DNA of 64,000 bases from Streptomyces sp. LBL (GCF_029893585.1 NZ_JARXYX010000005.1:248001-312000); one strand, 5' to 3'. Counted from the first letter of the stretch, positions 26,224 to 35,431 are shown. Notes: a model not told the origin generated them from the letters alone. Numbers and translations: made by a program.

Positions 26224-27678
26224 TCACGCATCCGGCCCGAGCCGCTCGTACACCGTCACCCTCCGACCGCGGACCTGCTTGTCCGCCCCCGCCCTGAAGT
26301 ACTCCCGCAGCACGGAGATCTTCACCCTGTCGCGTTCCGCCGACGCCGGTTTCGCCACCCTCGTCGAGTCCGTGACCAGCAGGATCCGCCGCTGGGCCAG
26401 CATCGCAGCCCGTATTCGGGCTGGTCCGGCCTCCACACCCTTGAGAGTCCCGGAGTCCTCCGGGCTCTGGGTCAGAGCGAGGTCCCGCAGACCGGTGAAG
26501 GCGCCGGGGGAGACCGACTTGGTGTCGCGTCGCGCCGCCGGAACGAAGAGGACCGCGTCCCCGGTCGCCTTCAGACGCCGCACGTCTGCTGCCACCGCCA
26601 GTACGTCGTCCACCCGGCTCGACGGAGACCGCTTGGCAAGCGACTGCGGCAGCAGCGCCAGTACCGATCCGGCGATCACCACGGGGAGGATCCACGTCGA
26701 CGCTCTGGGGAAGCGCGGTGTGGCTGCCCGTATCGCCGCACCCAGCGCCGCACCGATCAGCAGTGCCAGACCCAGCAGGCTGAACAGGACGTACCGGTCC
26801 AGGAACAGCGGCTGGACCAGCGAGAGACCTGTCAGACCGATCTGCGGCACGGCCAGCAGTGGCAGCCCGACGGCCGCCGCCGACAGTCGGCCTGCCTTCG
26901 GCCGGTCCAGCAGGGCTCCGAGGCCGCCGATCGTCAGCAGGACCGCCGGGCCGATCATCATGTGCCAGGTCAGCGGTGGTATCCACGAAATCTGCTCGGA
27001 CTGGCCTCGGCTGAAAAGGATCAACGGCACCACACACGCCGTAGCGCCCACCGAGGCAGCGGCCCAGCCTGTCCAGATCTCACGCCGGGGCCGCGTCCAC
27101 AGCAGCGTCGCCGCGTGCGCGGGAAGTATCAGCAGCGACAGCCAGTTCAGCAGCCCGCACAGCAGGACCGTGCCGCCGTACGCCGCCCAGCGCATCGCTC
27201 CACCACGCGCCTCGGACACCCTCACCAACAGCAGTGTCGAGAGCGCGGCCGCGGCCGCGACCAGCGCGTACGAGCGGCCTTCCTGGAGATAGAACTGCAC
27301 GGCCGGAAGCAGCCCGAACGCCAGCCCTCCGCCCAGGCCGGCCCAGGCCCCTGCCAGCCGGTGGCCGATGGCCGTCACACAGGCCGCCGCCACCGCCATC
27401 GCCAGCACGGAGGGCAGCCGCAGGGTCGTGGTAGTGGGCCCGAAGCATGCGAAGAGTCCGTGCATCAGTAGGTAATAGAGCCCGTGCACGGCGTCGACAT
27501 GCCCGAGCATGTACCAGATGTCGGCTGCCGACCGTCGGGCCACCTGCCAGGTCGCCGCCTCGTCCCGCCACACGCTGTGCTGCCGGGACAGTCCCCACAG
27601 GCCGAAGGCGAGAGTCCACAGCATCGAAATCGCCCAGACAGGCAGACAGCGCCGGAGAACGGCTAAGTGGGAAGTCAT
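26224..27678 (-). CDS. GT39-like (ArnT/PMT-type) membrane glycosyltransferase
   Basis: A 484-residue protein with about 11 hydrophobic segments and a soluble C-terminal domain. WRDEAATW right after the first helix (D39, E40) is the acidic motif that binds the polyprenyl-phosphate sugar in GT-C enzymes. LLPAVQFYLQEGRSYALVAA and LLLVTDSTRVAKPAS occur in related proteins. The substrate is unknown. ATG 27678 is likely, though no good Shine-Dalgarno precedes it. It belongs to the accessory patch between the permease and PucR. Confidence 0.75.
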   Translation of the reverse strand: MTSHLAVLRRCLPVWAISMLWTLAFGLWGLSRQHSVWRDEAATWQVARRSAADIWYMLGHVDAVHGLYYLLMHGLFACFGPTTTTLRLPSVLAMAVAAACVTAIGHRLAGAWAGLGGGLAFGLLPAVQFYLQEGRSYALVAAAAALSTLLLVRVSEARGGAMRWAAYGGTVLLCGLLNWLSLLILPAHAATLLWTRPRREIWTGWAAASVGATACVVPLILFSRGQSEQISWIPPLTWHMMIGPAVLLTIGGLGALLDRPKAGRLSAAAVGLPLLAVPQIGLTGLSLVQPLFLDRYVLFSLLGLALLIGAALGAAIRAATPRFPRASTWILPVVIAGSVLALLPQSLAKRSPSSRVDDVLAVAADVRRLKATGDAVLFVPAARRDTKSVSPGAFTGLRDLALTQSPEDSGTLKGVEAGPARIRAAMLAQRRILLVTDSTRVAKPASAERDRVKISVLREYFRAGADKQVRGRRVTVYERLGPDA

Positions 27679-28129
27679 GAAGGTGTTCAGGCCCCCGGGG
27701 TAGCGGTGCGGACCGACATCAGCGGTCCATAGCCATGAAAAGGAGCTTTCGGACCGGCCGTTGGGCAGCACGGAGCGCCAGAGATGCGCGAAGTGCACAC
27801 TGACCGCGGATGGCGGAAGGTATAGCCTCAACGGCTTCAACGGCATCGGAACTCGTCGACAACGGCTGCTCCTGGAGCCGCCGGAGCCTCAGCCTGAGCA
27901 CTTACTACATACCAATGCCCCCGCGCGAATTCCTATCGGAGACAATAGACCATCACATTCCACACGGCGATGGATTCTTGCCGCCCGGCCTGAACACCTG
28001 CCTACCGTCTCTGCATTCTTTTCGGTCACGGCCGAATAGTGACCTCACCTGGATCGCGCACGGTAACTACTGGGCTTATAGCGCCGGCACCCGTCGGCGG
28101 AGACGCCCAGAAAGAGATTCCCGGCGGTT
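27679..28129. other. 450-bp gap without a supported gene
   Basis: The sequence is relatively AT-rich for this genome. Short frames exist on the plus strand but show neither codon bias nor recognisable motifs. The promoter of the GT39-like gene should lie at its left end; no clear -10/-35 pair stands out. Confidence 0.5.
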
Positions 28130-29482
28130 TCAGGCCGCCGTGCGCAGAGCTACCCGGGTCGTCCCGGTCCCCCGTACGACGCGGTGCGCACAGGACGCCG
28201 ACAGCAGTTCCCCCAGCAGGTCCGGGTCGTCGATCTCCAGGCCGAGGAGGGACTCGATGCGTTCCAGCCGCTGGTAGAGGGACTGGCGCCCGATGTGGAG
28301 CAGGGCGGCTGTGCGGGTGGGGGAGCAGCCGTGGCGGAGGTGGATTTCCAGGGTGCGGACGAGGTCGCTGGGGTGGGCCGCCTCCCAGGCGAGCAGGGGG
28401 CCCAGGGCGTGCTGGACCAGCCGCGCCAGGCGCTCCCGGTTGGCTTCCACACCGCCCCGGGTCAGCTCCCGTTCCAGGGCGAGGGCGCGGGAGGACGTCA
28501 CCAAGGGGCCGTCCGGAATGCCGGGTTCGGCGGCGGGGACGGTCAGCGCCAGCTCCAGTGTCGTACGGGCCGCCCGCAGCGTGTCGCTCCAGCGCAGCCA
28601 GCCGCCGTCGGCGGTGACGGCGTGGCCCACGGCGACGGTGAGCCGGGGACCGGCTGCGGTGCGGCCGGGGCGGGCGGTGGTGTGTCCGGGGTCGGCTCCG
28701 GTGCGGCCGGGGCGGGCGGTGGTGTGTCCGGGGTCGGCTGCGGTGCGGAAGGCGTCCTGGATGGTGCGGATGGGGTCGCCGGGCCGGTTGTTGCCGTTGA
28801 GCGCGAGCAGTGCCAGGACATCGCCGGGGAAGGCCGCCCGCATCACGCTTGCCCCGCCGGCCCCGCCGAGCAGCCGTACCGCCCGGTCGACCGTGCTCAC
28901 GTCCCGTGTGCCGTGCAGGGACACCCCGACCACCCGGGCTCCGGGGCCGGGGTGGAACCCGGCCAGCGCGGACCTCGCCTCCGCCTCCGGCTGGCTGAGC
29001 GCGGCCCGGTCCGCCAGGTCCGCCAGCAGGGCCGCCGTATGATCGTCGCCCCACGGACGGACCACGGAGCGGCCCGACAGGCCCCGCGCCACGATCGCCC
29101 GGTTCGCGGCCTCGGTGATGCGCACGAAGGGCACGACCCGGTGCAGGGCGAGCAGCGGCAGGCCGAGCCGACGGGCCTCGTCGGTCACCTCCGCCGGCAT
29201 GCTGGGCAGGGAGCGGCCCACCTCCACCGCGAGTCCGGTCGCGCCCCGGGCCGCCAGCTCACGCACATAGCGGCGGCGGACCTCGTCGTCGGCGTCCGTC
29301 AGCCCGAAGCCGTTGGTGAGGAGCAGTTCGCCGCCGTCCAGGAAGTTGGCGCCCTCGTAGACCTCACTGGAGTGGACCCAGCGCACGGGGCGGTCCAGGG
29401 CACTCTCCCCGGCCAGCAGTTCGGGCTCGGCGGCCCGTACCAGGTCGAGGGCCAGGACATCACGGAGGGTGAGTGCGGGCAC
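28130..29482 (-). CDS. PucR-family transcriptional regulator
   Basis: A 450-residue regulator. The N-terminal PucR domain (about 1-120; LTLRDVLALDLVRAAEPELLAG, WVHSSEVYEGANFLDGGELLLTNG) leads to a GGDEF-like middle part. The C-terminal PucR helix-turn-helix is HGCSPTRTAALLHIGRQSLYQRLERIESLLG. These proteins regulate nucleobase or ureide catabolism. GTG 29482 has CTGGAGG 5 bp upstream. A 42-bp in-frame repeat expands the middle region. Divergent from the deaminase-oxygenase operon, which it probably controls. Confidence 0.9.
   Translation of the reverse strand: MPALTLRDVLALDLVRAAEPELLAGESALDRPVRWVHSSEVYEGANFLDGGELLLTNGFGLTDADDEVRRRYVRELAARGATGLAVEVGRSLPSMPAEVTDEARRLGLPLLALHRVVPFVRITEAANRAIVARGLSGRSVVRPWGDDHTAALLADLADRAALSQPEAEARSALAGFHPGPGARVVGVSLHGTRDVSTVDRAVRLLGGAGGASVMRAAFPGDVLALLALNGNNRPGDPIRTIQDAFRTAADPGHTTARPGRTGADPGHTTARPGRTAAGPRLTVAVGHAVTADGGWLRWSDTLRAARTTLELALTVPAAEPGIPDGPLVTSSRALALERELTRGGVEANRERLARLVQHALGPLLAWEAAHPSDLVRTLEIHLRHGCSPTRTAALLHIGRQSLYQRLERIESLLGLEIDDPDLLGELLSASCAHRVVRGTGTTRVALRTAA
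28657..28748. repeat. 42-bp in-frame repeat in the PucR gene
   Basis: Two full copies (28657-28698, 28699-28740) and the start of a third. They encode repeats of the 14-residue unit ADPGHTTARPGRTG in the variable middle of the protein. Confidence 0.88.
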
Positions 29483-29581
29483 GGGCACCTCCAGGGCGCT
29501 GACAGTTCGTCCGGCTGCGGGATGCCGGGAGAGTACTTTCCGCACGTTGCCCTCGTGTTTCGGCCGCAGGAGATTGAAGGC

Positions 29582-30067
29582 ATGGATCTTATGGACCCCA
29601 GGGACCCCATGAACCCTCTGGATCAGGTGACGGCACGCACCTGGCTCGCCGGCGCCGTCGAGGAGGCCCGCGCCGGCCTCGCCGAGGGCGGCATCCCCAT
29701 CGGCGCCGCCCTCCACGGCCCCGACGGCACCCTCCTCGGCCGCGGCCACAACCGCCGCGTCCAGGACGACGACCCCTCCATGCACGCGGAGACGTCCGCC
29801 TTCCGGGCGGCGGGACGGCAGCGGTCGTATCGCGGTACGACGATGGTGACGACCCTTTCGCCGTGCTGGTACTGCTCGGGCCTGGTCCGCCAGTTCGGGA
29901 TCTCCCGGGTGGTGATCGGCGAGGCGGTCACCTTCCACGGCGGCCACGACTGGCTGGCGGAGGCCGGCGTGGAGATCGTGCTGCTCGACGATCCCGAGTG
30001 CGTCGCGATGATGCGCGACTTCATCAAGAACCATCCGGCACTGTGGAACGAGGACATCGGTGAGTAA
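29582..30067 (+). CDS. Nucleoside/cytosine deaminase (CDA superfamily)
   Basis: A 161-residue zinc hydrolase. The motif HAE (H68, E70) and SPCWYC (C95, C98) supply the zinc ligands and general acid/base of the cytidine-deaminase fold. Sequence is closest to the cytosine/guanine deaminase branch. The start is ATG 29582, with in-frame ATGs at 29591 and 29609. Its last 8 bp overlap the oxygenase gene, so the two are coupled. The divergent PucR gene supports a nucleobase-catabolism role. Confidence 0.9.
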   Translation: MDLMDPRDPMNPLDQVTARTWLAGAVEEARAGLAEGGIPIGAALHGPDGTLLGRGHNRRVQDDDPSMHAETSAFRAAGRQRSYRGTTMVTTLSPCWYCSGLVRQFGISRVVIGEAVTFHGGHDWLAEAGVEIVLLDDPECVAMMRDFIKNHPALWNEDIGE

Positions 30068-31025
30068 GCCCCGCATCCCCACGATCGACCTGAAGCCCTG
30101 GCTGAGCGGTGGCCCGGACGCCCGTGCCGAGATCGCCCGGACCGTCGACGAGGCCCTGCAGACCGCCGGGTTCCTGCTGGTCACCGGGCACAGGGTGGAC
30201 CCGGCCCTGCGCTCCGGGATCCGGGAGGCCGCGCGGGCGTTCTTCCGGATGCCCGTCGAGGTGAAGCAGCCGTACACCGCGCAGGTCGGCGGGCGCGGCT
30301 GGCTCGGGCCGGGGGCGGAGGCGAACGGGTACGCGGAGGGGACGCCGACGCCGCCCGACCTGAAGGAGTCGCTGACCTTCGCGACACACGAGGCGTTCGA
30401 CGACCCGGTCGTCAACGCGGAGTGGTACGCGCCGAACGTGTGGCCCGCCCAGGTGCCGGAGCTCCAGGTGCTGTGCGAGGAGTACCTGGCCCGGATGGCG
30501 GACCTGGAGAAGGAGCTGCTGTCGCTGCTGGGCGAGGCGCTCGGACTCGGACCCGGCTTCTTCTCCCGGCACATGGACCATCCGACGTACGGCTTCAACA
30601 TCAACTGGTATCCGGGGACCGACGTCGTCGGCGAGCCGGAGCCCGGTCAGTTCCGCATCGGCCCGCACACCGACTTCGGGACGGTGACGATCCTCGACCG
30701 GCAGGCCGGAAAGGGCGGCCTGCAGGTGTACACGGACGAGGGCGGCTGGGAGGACGCGCCCCACGATCCGGACGCGTTCACCATCAACATCGGTGACCTG
30801 ATGGCCCGGTGGACCGGTGACCGGTGGCGGTCCGGCCGGCACCGGGTGCTGCCGCCGCCGGCCGACGCGCCCGCCGAGGAGCTGATGTCCCTCGTCTACT
30901 TCGGCGAGTGCACCCCGGGAACCCGCGTGGAGTCCGTCCCGGCGCCGGTGGGGCGGGTGGCGTACGAACCCGTCGACTCGCACGCCTATCTGCGGGCGAA
31001 GCTGGACTCCATCACGGTGGGCTGA
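30060..31025 (+). CDS. 2-oxoglutarate/IPNS-type Fe(II) oxygenase
   Basis: A 321-residue oxygenase of the isopenicillin N synthase family. An N-terminal DIOX_N region is followed by the double-stranded beta-helix with Fe ligands H203 and D205 (GPHTDFGTVTIL) and H261 (RSGRHRVLPPP). The substrate is unknown; operon context suggests an oxidised nucleobase or a related compound rather than beta-lactam synthesis. GTG 30060 overlaps the deaminase. A strong hairpin follows. Confidence 0.9.
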   Translation: MSKPRIPTIDLKPWLSGGPDARAEIARTVDEALQTAGFLLVTGHRVDPALRSGIREAARAFFRMPVEVKQPYTAQVGGRGWLGPGAEANGYAEGTPTPPDLKESLTFATHEAFDDPVVNAEWYAPNVWPAQVPELQVLCEEYLARMADLEKELLSLLGEALGLGPGFFSRHMDHPTYGFNINWYPGTDVVGEPEPGQFRIGPHTDFGTVTILDRQAGKGGLQVYTDEGGWEDAPHDPDAFTINIGDLMARWTGDRWRSGRHRVLPPPADAPAEELMSLVYFGECTPGTRVESVPAPVGRVAYEPVDSHAYLRAKLDSITVG

Positions 31026-31046
31026 CGGGGCGGTACGTCTCACCTG

Positions 31047-31096
31047 GCGAAGGCCGGTTCCCGTGACCCAGGTGGGTCACGGGAACCGGCCTTCGC
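31047..31096. terminator. Bidirectional terminator, 23-bp perfect stem
   Basis: Left arm 31047-31069 and right arm 31074-31096 are exact reverse complements around a 4-nt AGGT loop. It lies between the convergent oxygenase and ccsB genes, so it can serve both. No T-run is present. Confidence 0.92.
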
Positions 31097-31114
31097 CGCG
31101 AGGGTGCCCGGGTG

Positions 31115-32197
31115 TCAGACCCCGGCGTAGGAGTGCATGCCGCCGACGAAGATGTTGACGCCGTAGTAGTTGAACAGCCAGCAGGCGAACGCGATCAGGG
31201 CCAGGTAGGCGGCCTTGCGGCCCTTCCAGCCGGCCGTGGCGCGGGCGTGCAGGTAGCAGGCGTAGGCGACCCAGGTGATGAACGCCCAGGTCTCCTTGGG
31301 GTCCCAGCCCCAGTAACGGCCCCAGGCGTCGCCCGCCCAGATCGCGCCCGCGATGATCGTGAACGTCCACAGCGGGAAGACGGCCGCGTTGACGCGGTAG
31401 GAGAACTTGTCCAGGGACGCCGAGGACGGCAGCCGCTCCAGGAACGACGTGGCGAAGGTGCCGGGGGTGCCGCCGTTCGCGAGCTTGTTCTCGTACGAGT
31501 CCTTGAACAGGTACAGGATCGTGGTGACGGCGCCCACGTAGAAGACCGCGCCGCACAGGATCGCGGTCGAGACGTGGATGTACAGCCAGTACGAGTGGAG
31601 GGCGGGAACCAACTGGTCGCTGGCGGTGTACAAGACAGTGACGGCGATGCCGAGATCGAGGAGGACCGTCGTGATCAGGAACAGCCCGAGCCAGCGCACG
31701 TTCTTCCGCAGCGCGAGCAGCGTCAGGTACACGCCCACGGCCACGGTGGAGAAGGTGATGTTGAACTCGTACATGTTGCCCCACGGCGCCCGCTGCACCG
31801 AGAGAGCCCGGGCGAACACCCCGCCGAACTCGATGAGGAACGCGAGCACGGTGAGCGAGATGGCGATACGCCCGTAGAGGTCGCCCTGCTCGTCCCCGCC
31901 GTGCGCCCCTGGCCCGTCCGGCACGTCCCGCGCCCCGGCCGCGGCCCGTACGACGACCTTGGGCCGTTCCAGTACGGCGGTGGTGCCGGCCTTCTTCACC
32001 GTCACGGCCGGCGCCTGCGCCTTCGAGGCCGTATCGCCGGTGAGCGCGGCCGCGGTGCGGCCGATCTTGCTGCGGCTGCCGAAGATCCATTCGGTGATGT
32101 AGGCGAAGAAGGCGAGCGTGTAGACGGCCATCGCGGAGTAGATCAGCGTGTTGCTGAGGTGCGCGAGGTTTTCGTTCGTTGCGGCGGCGAGAGTCAT
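31115..32197 (-). CDS. ccsB: Cytochrome c biogenesis protein CcsB/ResC
   Basis: A 360-residue polytopic protein. The tryptophan-rich haem-handling motif WAGDAWGRYWGWDPKETWAFITW identifies the CcsA/CcsB family of System II cytochrome c maturation. With ResB it forms the haem channel and synthase. A charged loop separates the first helix from the core. Its ATG overlaps the resB stop by 4 nt. Last gene of the resA-ccdA-resB-ccsB operon. Confidence 0.94.
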   Translation of the reverse strand: MTLAAATNENLAHLSNTLIYSAMAVYTLAFFAYITEWIFGSRSKIGRTAAALTGDTASKAQAPAVTVKKAGTTAVLERPKVVVRAAAGARDVPDGPGAHGGDEQGDLYGRIAISLTVLAFLIEFGGVFARALSVQRAPWGNMYEFNITFSTVAVGVYLTLLALRKNVRWLGLFLITTVLLDLGIAVTVLYTASDQLVPALHSYWLYIHVSTAILCGAVFYVGAVTTILYLFKDSYENKLANGGTPGTFATSFLERLPSSASLDKFSYRVNAAVFPLWTFTIIAGAIWAGDAWGRYWGWDPKETWAFITWVAYACYLHARATAGWKGRKAAYLALIAFACWLFNYYGVNIFVGGMHSYAGV

Positions 32198-33978
32198 TTC
32201 GTCTCAGCCCCTTCAGCAGGTACGACGTCGGAGTCGGAGGTGGAGTCGGGGGTGGAGGGCTCTTCGGAGGGGCCTTCGGAGGGGCCTTCGGAGGGGCCTT
32301 CGGGGGCGTCTTCGGAGGGGTCTTCTGGCTCGGGGGCGCCCGGTGCCTGGTCGTACAGGATCCCGGCGAGGTCGCCGAGTTCCTCGGGCACCTTGGCGGA
32401 CTCGCTGCGGCCGAGGCCGGCCATTTCAATGACCGTCACCCCGTCAGCGGTGCGCGCAGCGCGCACCCACACGCGGCGGCGCTGGATGAACAGGGAGCCG
32501 GCGAGGCCGAAGATGGCGACGAAGGCGCCGCCGAGCGCCCAGCCGCTGCCGGGCTGGCGGGTGACCTGGAAGTTCGCCCACTCCTTGATCCCCTTTTCGA
32601 AGGTGACCGAGCCGGCGCCGTTCGGGAGCTGCATGGTCTGCCCGGGCCGCAGGTTCTTCCGCAGCTGCTTGCCCTTGGAGTCCTTGAACCCCTTCAGATT
32701 GGTCTTGTCGAGCTGGTACACGCTCTGCGGGATGCCCGCGTCGACCCCGAGGTCGCCGTGGTAGGCCTCCAGGTTGAGTACCGGGTTCGTCAGTGCCGGG
32801 AACTGCGAGACCACCGAGGTGCCGCCGCCGTAGGTCGGCAGGAACGCGGCCTGGAAGCCGAGCTGTTCCTTCTGTCCCTTGGCGTTGCGGTAGCCGTCCA
32901 TGACCTTGATCGCACCGGTGGAGGTGACATTGGAGTCGAGCGGCAGCAGCGCTACGGCGTCCTGGAAGACGACCTCGCCCTTGCCGTCGCGCACGGTGAT
33001 GACCGGCGCGTAGCCGTGGGCGGTGAGGTAGACCTTCGAGTCGCCGACCTGGAGCGGCTCGTTGACCTTGATGGTGGTCTTCTTGTCCTTGCCGTAGGCG
33101 CCGATGCTGTAGTCGACGGCGGCCTGGAAGGTGCGCGGGGTGCCCCGGTTCGGGCCGGACGGCTCGTAGGTGCCGGTGAACTTGTCCAGGTTGAAGCTGA
33201 ACGGGTCCAGGTCGTCCTGGGTGAAGAGGTTCCCGGACTTGAAGTCGTCGTACTGCGTGAGGGTGTTGGAGAAGCCGTCGCCCTCGACGACCAGCTTGTT
33301 GCCCTCGGACTTGAACAGCTGGCCCCAGGCGAAGGCGACCAGCATCACGACCAGCGCGATGTGGAAGGCGAGGTTGCCGGTCTCCCGCAGGTAGCCCTTC
33401 TCGGCGGCGACGGCGTCACCGGCGAGGTGGGCGCGGAAGCGGCGCTTCTTCAGCAGGGTGAGCGCGGCCTCGCGGACCTGCTCCGGCTCGGCCTCGGTGC
33501 GCCAGGTGGTGTAGGCGGGCAACCGGGTCAGGCGCCGGGGAGCGCCCGGCGGGCGGCCGCGCAGCTGGCCCACGAACTGCCAGCTGCGGGGCACGATGCA
33601 GCCGATGAGGGAGATGAACAGCAGGATGTAGATCGCCGAGAACCACACCGAGCTGTAGACGTGGAAGAGACCGAGCTTGTCGTAGACCGGCCCGAGGAAC
33701 GTGTGGTTCTTCTGGAAGTCGGCGACCTTCGTCGCGTCGGTCCCGGACTGCGGGATCAGCGAGCCGGGGATCGCGCCGAGCGACAGCAGCAGGAGCAGCA
33801 GCAGCGCGACCCGCATCGAGGTGAGCTGACGCCAGAACCAGCGGGCCCAGCCGATGACGCCCAGGGTGGGCAGACCGGGAGCGTCCTCCTGGGGGGCGGT
33901 GGAGAGCTGGGAGCGGGCCGCGCCGACGTCCTGGTCCTCGGCCCGCTCGGCGGCGGCGGGCGGTGTGGTCTTGCTCAT
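32194..33978 (-). CDS. resB: Cytochrome c biogenesis protein ResB/Ccs1
   Basis: A 594-residue membrane protein: three N-terminal helices, a large extracytoplasmic domain (about 235-500), and a last helix near 510. Typical stretches are SMRVALLLLLLLSLGAIPGSLIPQ and RLTRLPAYTTWRTEAEPEQV. It pairs with CcsB for haem delivery to apocytochrome c. The C-terminal tail carries EGPS repeats (32262-32326). It starts 4 bp after the ccdA stop and overlaps ccsB by 4 nt. Confidence 0.93.
   Translation of the reverse strand: MSKTTPPAAAERAEDQDVGAARSQLSTAPQEDAPGLPTLGVIGWARWFWRQLTSMRVALLLLLLLSLGAIPGSLIPQSGTDATKVADFQKNHTFLGPVYDKLGLFHVYSSVWFSAIYILLFISLIGCIVPRSWQFVGQLRGRPPGAPRRLTRLPAYTTWRTEAEPEQVREAALTLLKKRRFRAHLAGDAVAAEKGYLRETGNLAFHIALVVMLVAFAWGQLFKSEGNKLVVEGDGFSNTLTQYDDFKSGNLFTQDDLDPFSFNLDKFTGTYEPSGPNRGTPRTFQAAVDYSIGAYGKDKKTTIKVNEPLQVGDSKVYLTAHGYAPVITVRDGKGEVVFQDAVALLPLDSNVTSTGAIKVMDGYRNAKGQKEQLGFQAAFLPTYGGGTSVVSQFPALTNPVLNLEAYHGDLGVDAGIPQSVYQLDKTNLKGFKDSKGKQLRKNLRPGQTMQLPNGAGSVTFEKGIKEWANFQVTRQPGSGWALGGAFVAIFGLAGSLFIQRRRVWVRAARTADGVTVIEMAGLGRSESAKVPEELGDLAGILYDQAPGAPEPEDPSEDAPEGPSEGPSEGPSEEPSTPDSTSDSDVVPAEGAETK
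32262..32326. repeat. 12-bp in-frame repeats (GGAGGGGCCTTC type) in the resB tail
   Basis: About five copies, the last ones degenerate. They encode EGPS EGPS EGPS and related tetrapeptides in the acidic cytoplasmic tail of ResB. Confidence 0.85.
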
Positions 33979-33981
33979 CGA

Positions 33982-34752
33982 TCAGATCCCCACAGTGAAG
34001 CCGTTGGACCAGGTCTGCATCTCCTGCACGATGCTGTCCCACGCCCCGGTCAGCAGCAGCAGGCCGGTCGCGATCATCATGGCGCCGCCGATCCGCATGA
34101 CCCAGGCGTAGTGGCGCTTGATCCAGCCGAAGGCCCCGAGGGCCTTGCGGAAGGCGACCGCGGCCAGTACGAACGGTATGCCCAGACCGAGGCAGTACGC
34201 GACGGTCAGTATGGCCCCACGGCCCGCGCTCCCCTGCTGGGAGGACAAGGTCAGCACGGAGGCGAGCGTGGGACCGATGCACGGGGTCCAGCCGATGCCG
34301 AACATCGCGCCGAGGAACGGGGCACCGATCAGCCCGGTCGCGGGCCGCTTGTGCAGCCGGAACTCCCGCTGGGTCATCCAGGGCATCAGCCCCATGAAGA
34401 AGACACCCATGAGGATCATGAGCACGCCCAGCACCTTGGACGTGACGCTTCTCTGGTCCTGGAGTGTCTCGCCGAAGTACCCGAACAGGGCCCCGCTGGA
34501 GACGAACACGGCGGTGAAGCCGAGCACGAAGAGCGAGGCGCCGGCGACCATCCGCCCGCGCCGGGCCTCCGCCAGGTCGGTGCCGGCGACGCCGGTGACG
34601 TAGGAGAGATAGCCGGGGACGAGCGGCAGGACGCACGGGGAGAAGAAGGAGACGAGACCGCCCAGCAGCGCGATGGGCAGGGCCACCAGCAGGGCGCCGT
34701 TGAGCACCGTGCCGTTGAGGCCCCCCGCGGCGAGTGTGGACACCGCGGTCAC
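33982..34752 (-). CDS. ccdA: CcdA-type thiol-disulfide transporter
   Basis: A 256-residue protein with six hydrophobic helices. It carries the paired redox Cys motifs of CcdA (FFSPCVLPLVPGYLSYVTG and GWTPCIGPTLASVL). It passes electrons across the membrane to reduce ResA and so apocytochrome c. It is tightly packed in the operon: 1 bp after resA and 3 bp before resB. Confidence 0.94.
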   Translation of the reverse strand: MTAVSTLAAGGLNGTVLNGALLVALPIALLGGLVSFFSPCVLPLVPGYLSYVTGVAGTDLAEARRGRMVAGASLFVLGFTAVFVSSGALFGYFGETLQDQRSVTSKVLGVLMILMGVFFMGLMPWMTQREFRLHKRPATGLIGAPFLGAMFGIGWTPCIGPTLASVLTLSSQQGSAGRGAILTVAYCLGLGIPFVLAAVAFRKALGAFGWIKRHYAWVMRIGGAMMIATGLLLLTGAWDSIVQEMQTWSNGFTVGI

Positions 34753-34753
34753 G

Positions 34754-35362
34754 TCACTTCTCCGCGAGGACCGGCTTGAGCATGGCCCGCAGCTTCTCCT
34801 CGCTGAGTGCCTGCAACGTGCGCGCGGCGACCTTGCCGTCCCGGTCGATGATCAGCGTCGACGGGATGGCCTGCGGGTTGAGCGTGCCCTTCTTGAAGCG
34901 GAGCATCAGCTTGCCGGTCGGGTCGTAGAGACTCGGGTAGCTGACGCCGAACTCCTTCTCGAAGGACCTGGCCAGACTGACCCTGGCGTCGCGGGTGTTG
35001 ATGCCGACGAACTGGACGCCCTGGTCCTTCACGTCCTGGTAGACCGTCTCGAAGTTCTTCGCCTCGGCACGGCAGGGTGGGCACCAGGAGCCCCACACGT
35101 TGAGAACGACGACCTTGCCCTTGTAGTCGGCGACGTCCGCCTGACCGCCGTCGACGGTCTTGCCGGACAGCTCGGGGACGTCGGCCCGCTCGCCCTTGTC
35201 GACGGTGGCGATGCCGTTGGCCCCGGTGATGAAGTTGGTGTTGCCGCCACCGCCCGAGGTGCCGCCGGAACTGCACGAGGACAGGGTCAGTGCGACGGCG
35301 GCCACGGCACCGGCGGTGAGCAGGGTGAAGCGGACACGGGTGCGACTACGGGCGGCACTCAT
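34754..35362 (-). CDS. resA: ResA/TlpA-type thioredoxin lipoprotein
   Basis: A 202-residue extracytoplasmic thioredoxin. A lipoprotein signal ends at SSC (Cys30). The active site WCPPC has Cys94 and Cys97, and cis-Pro is in AIPSTLIIDRDG. It reduces the CXXCH thiols of apocytochrome c. First gene of the maturation operon. Confidence 0.94.
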   Translation of the reverse strand: MSAARSRTRVRFTLLTAGAVAAVALTLSSCSSGGTSGGGGNTNFITGANGIATVDKGERADVPELSGKTVDGGQADVADYKGKVVVLNVWGSWCPPCRAEAKNFETVYQDVKDQGVQFVGINTRDARVSLARSFEKEFGVSYPSLYDPTGKLMLRFKKGTLNPQAIPSTLIIDRDGKVAARTLQALSEEKLRAMLKPVLAEK

Positions 35363-35431
35363 GTGAAAAGTTTCGCATGTCCGTTCCGGGGATCTTGCGC
35401 ACCCCCCTTGCCGGTGGAAACCCGCATATCA

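Noticed and set aside
27810..28277. 155-codon frame before PucR
   Set aside because: Overlaps the PucR gene in antisense, lacks codon bias and a ribosome site, and encodes no recognisable protein.
32179..34779. 866-codon plus-strand frame
   Set aside because: Antisense to resB and ccdA, both well-supported membrane proteins. Composition is typical of a reverse-strand shadow.
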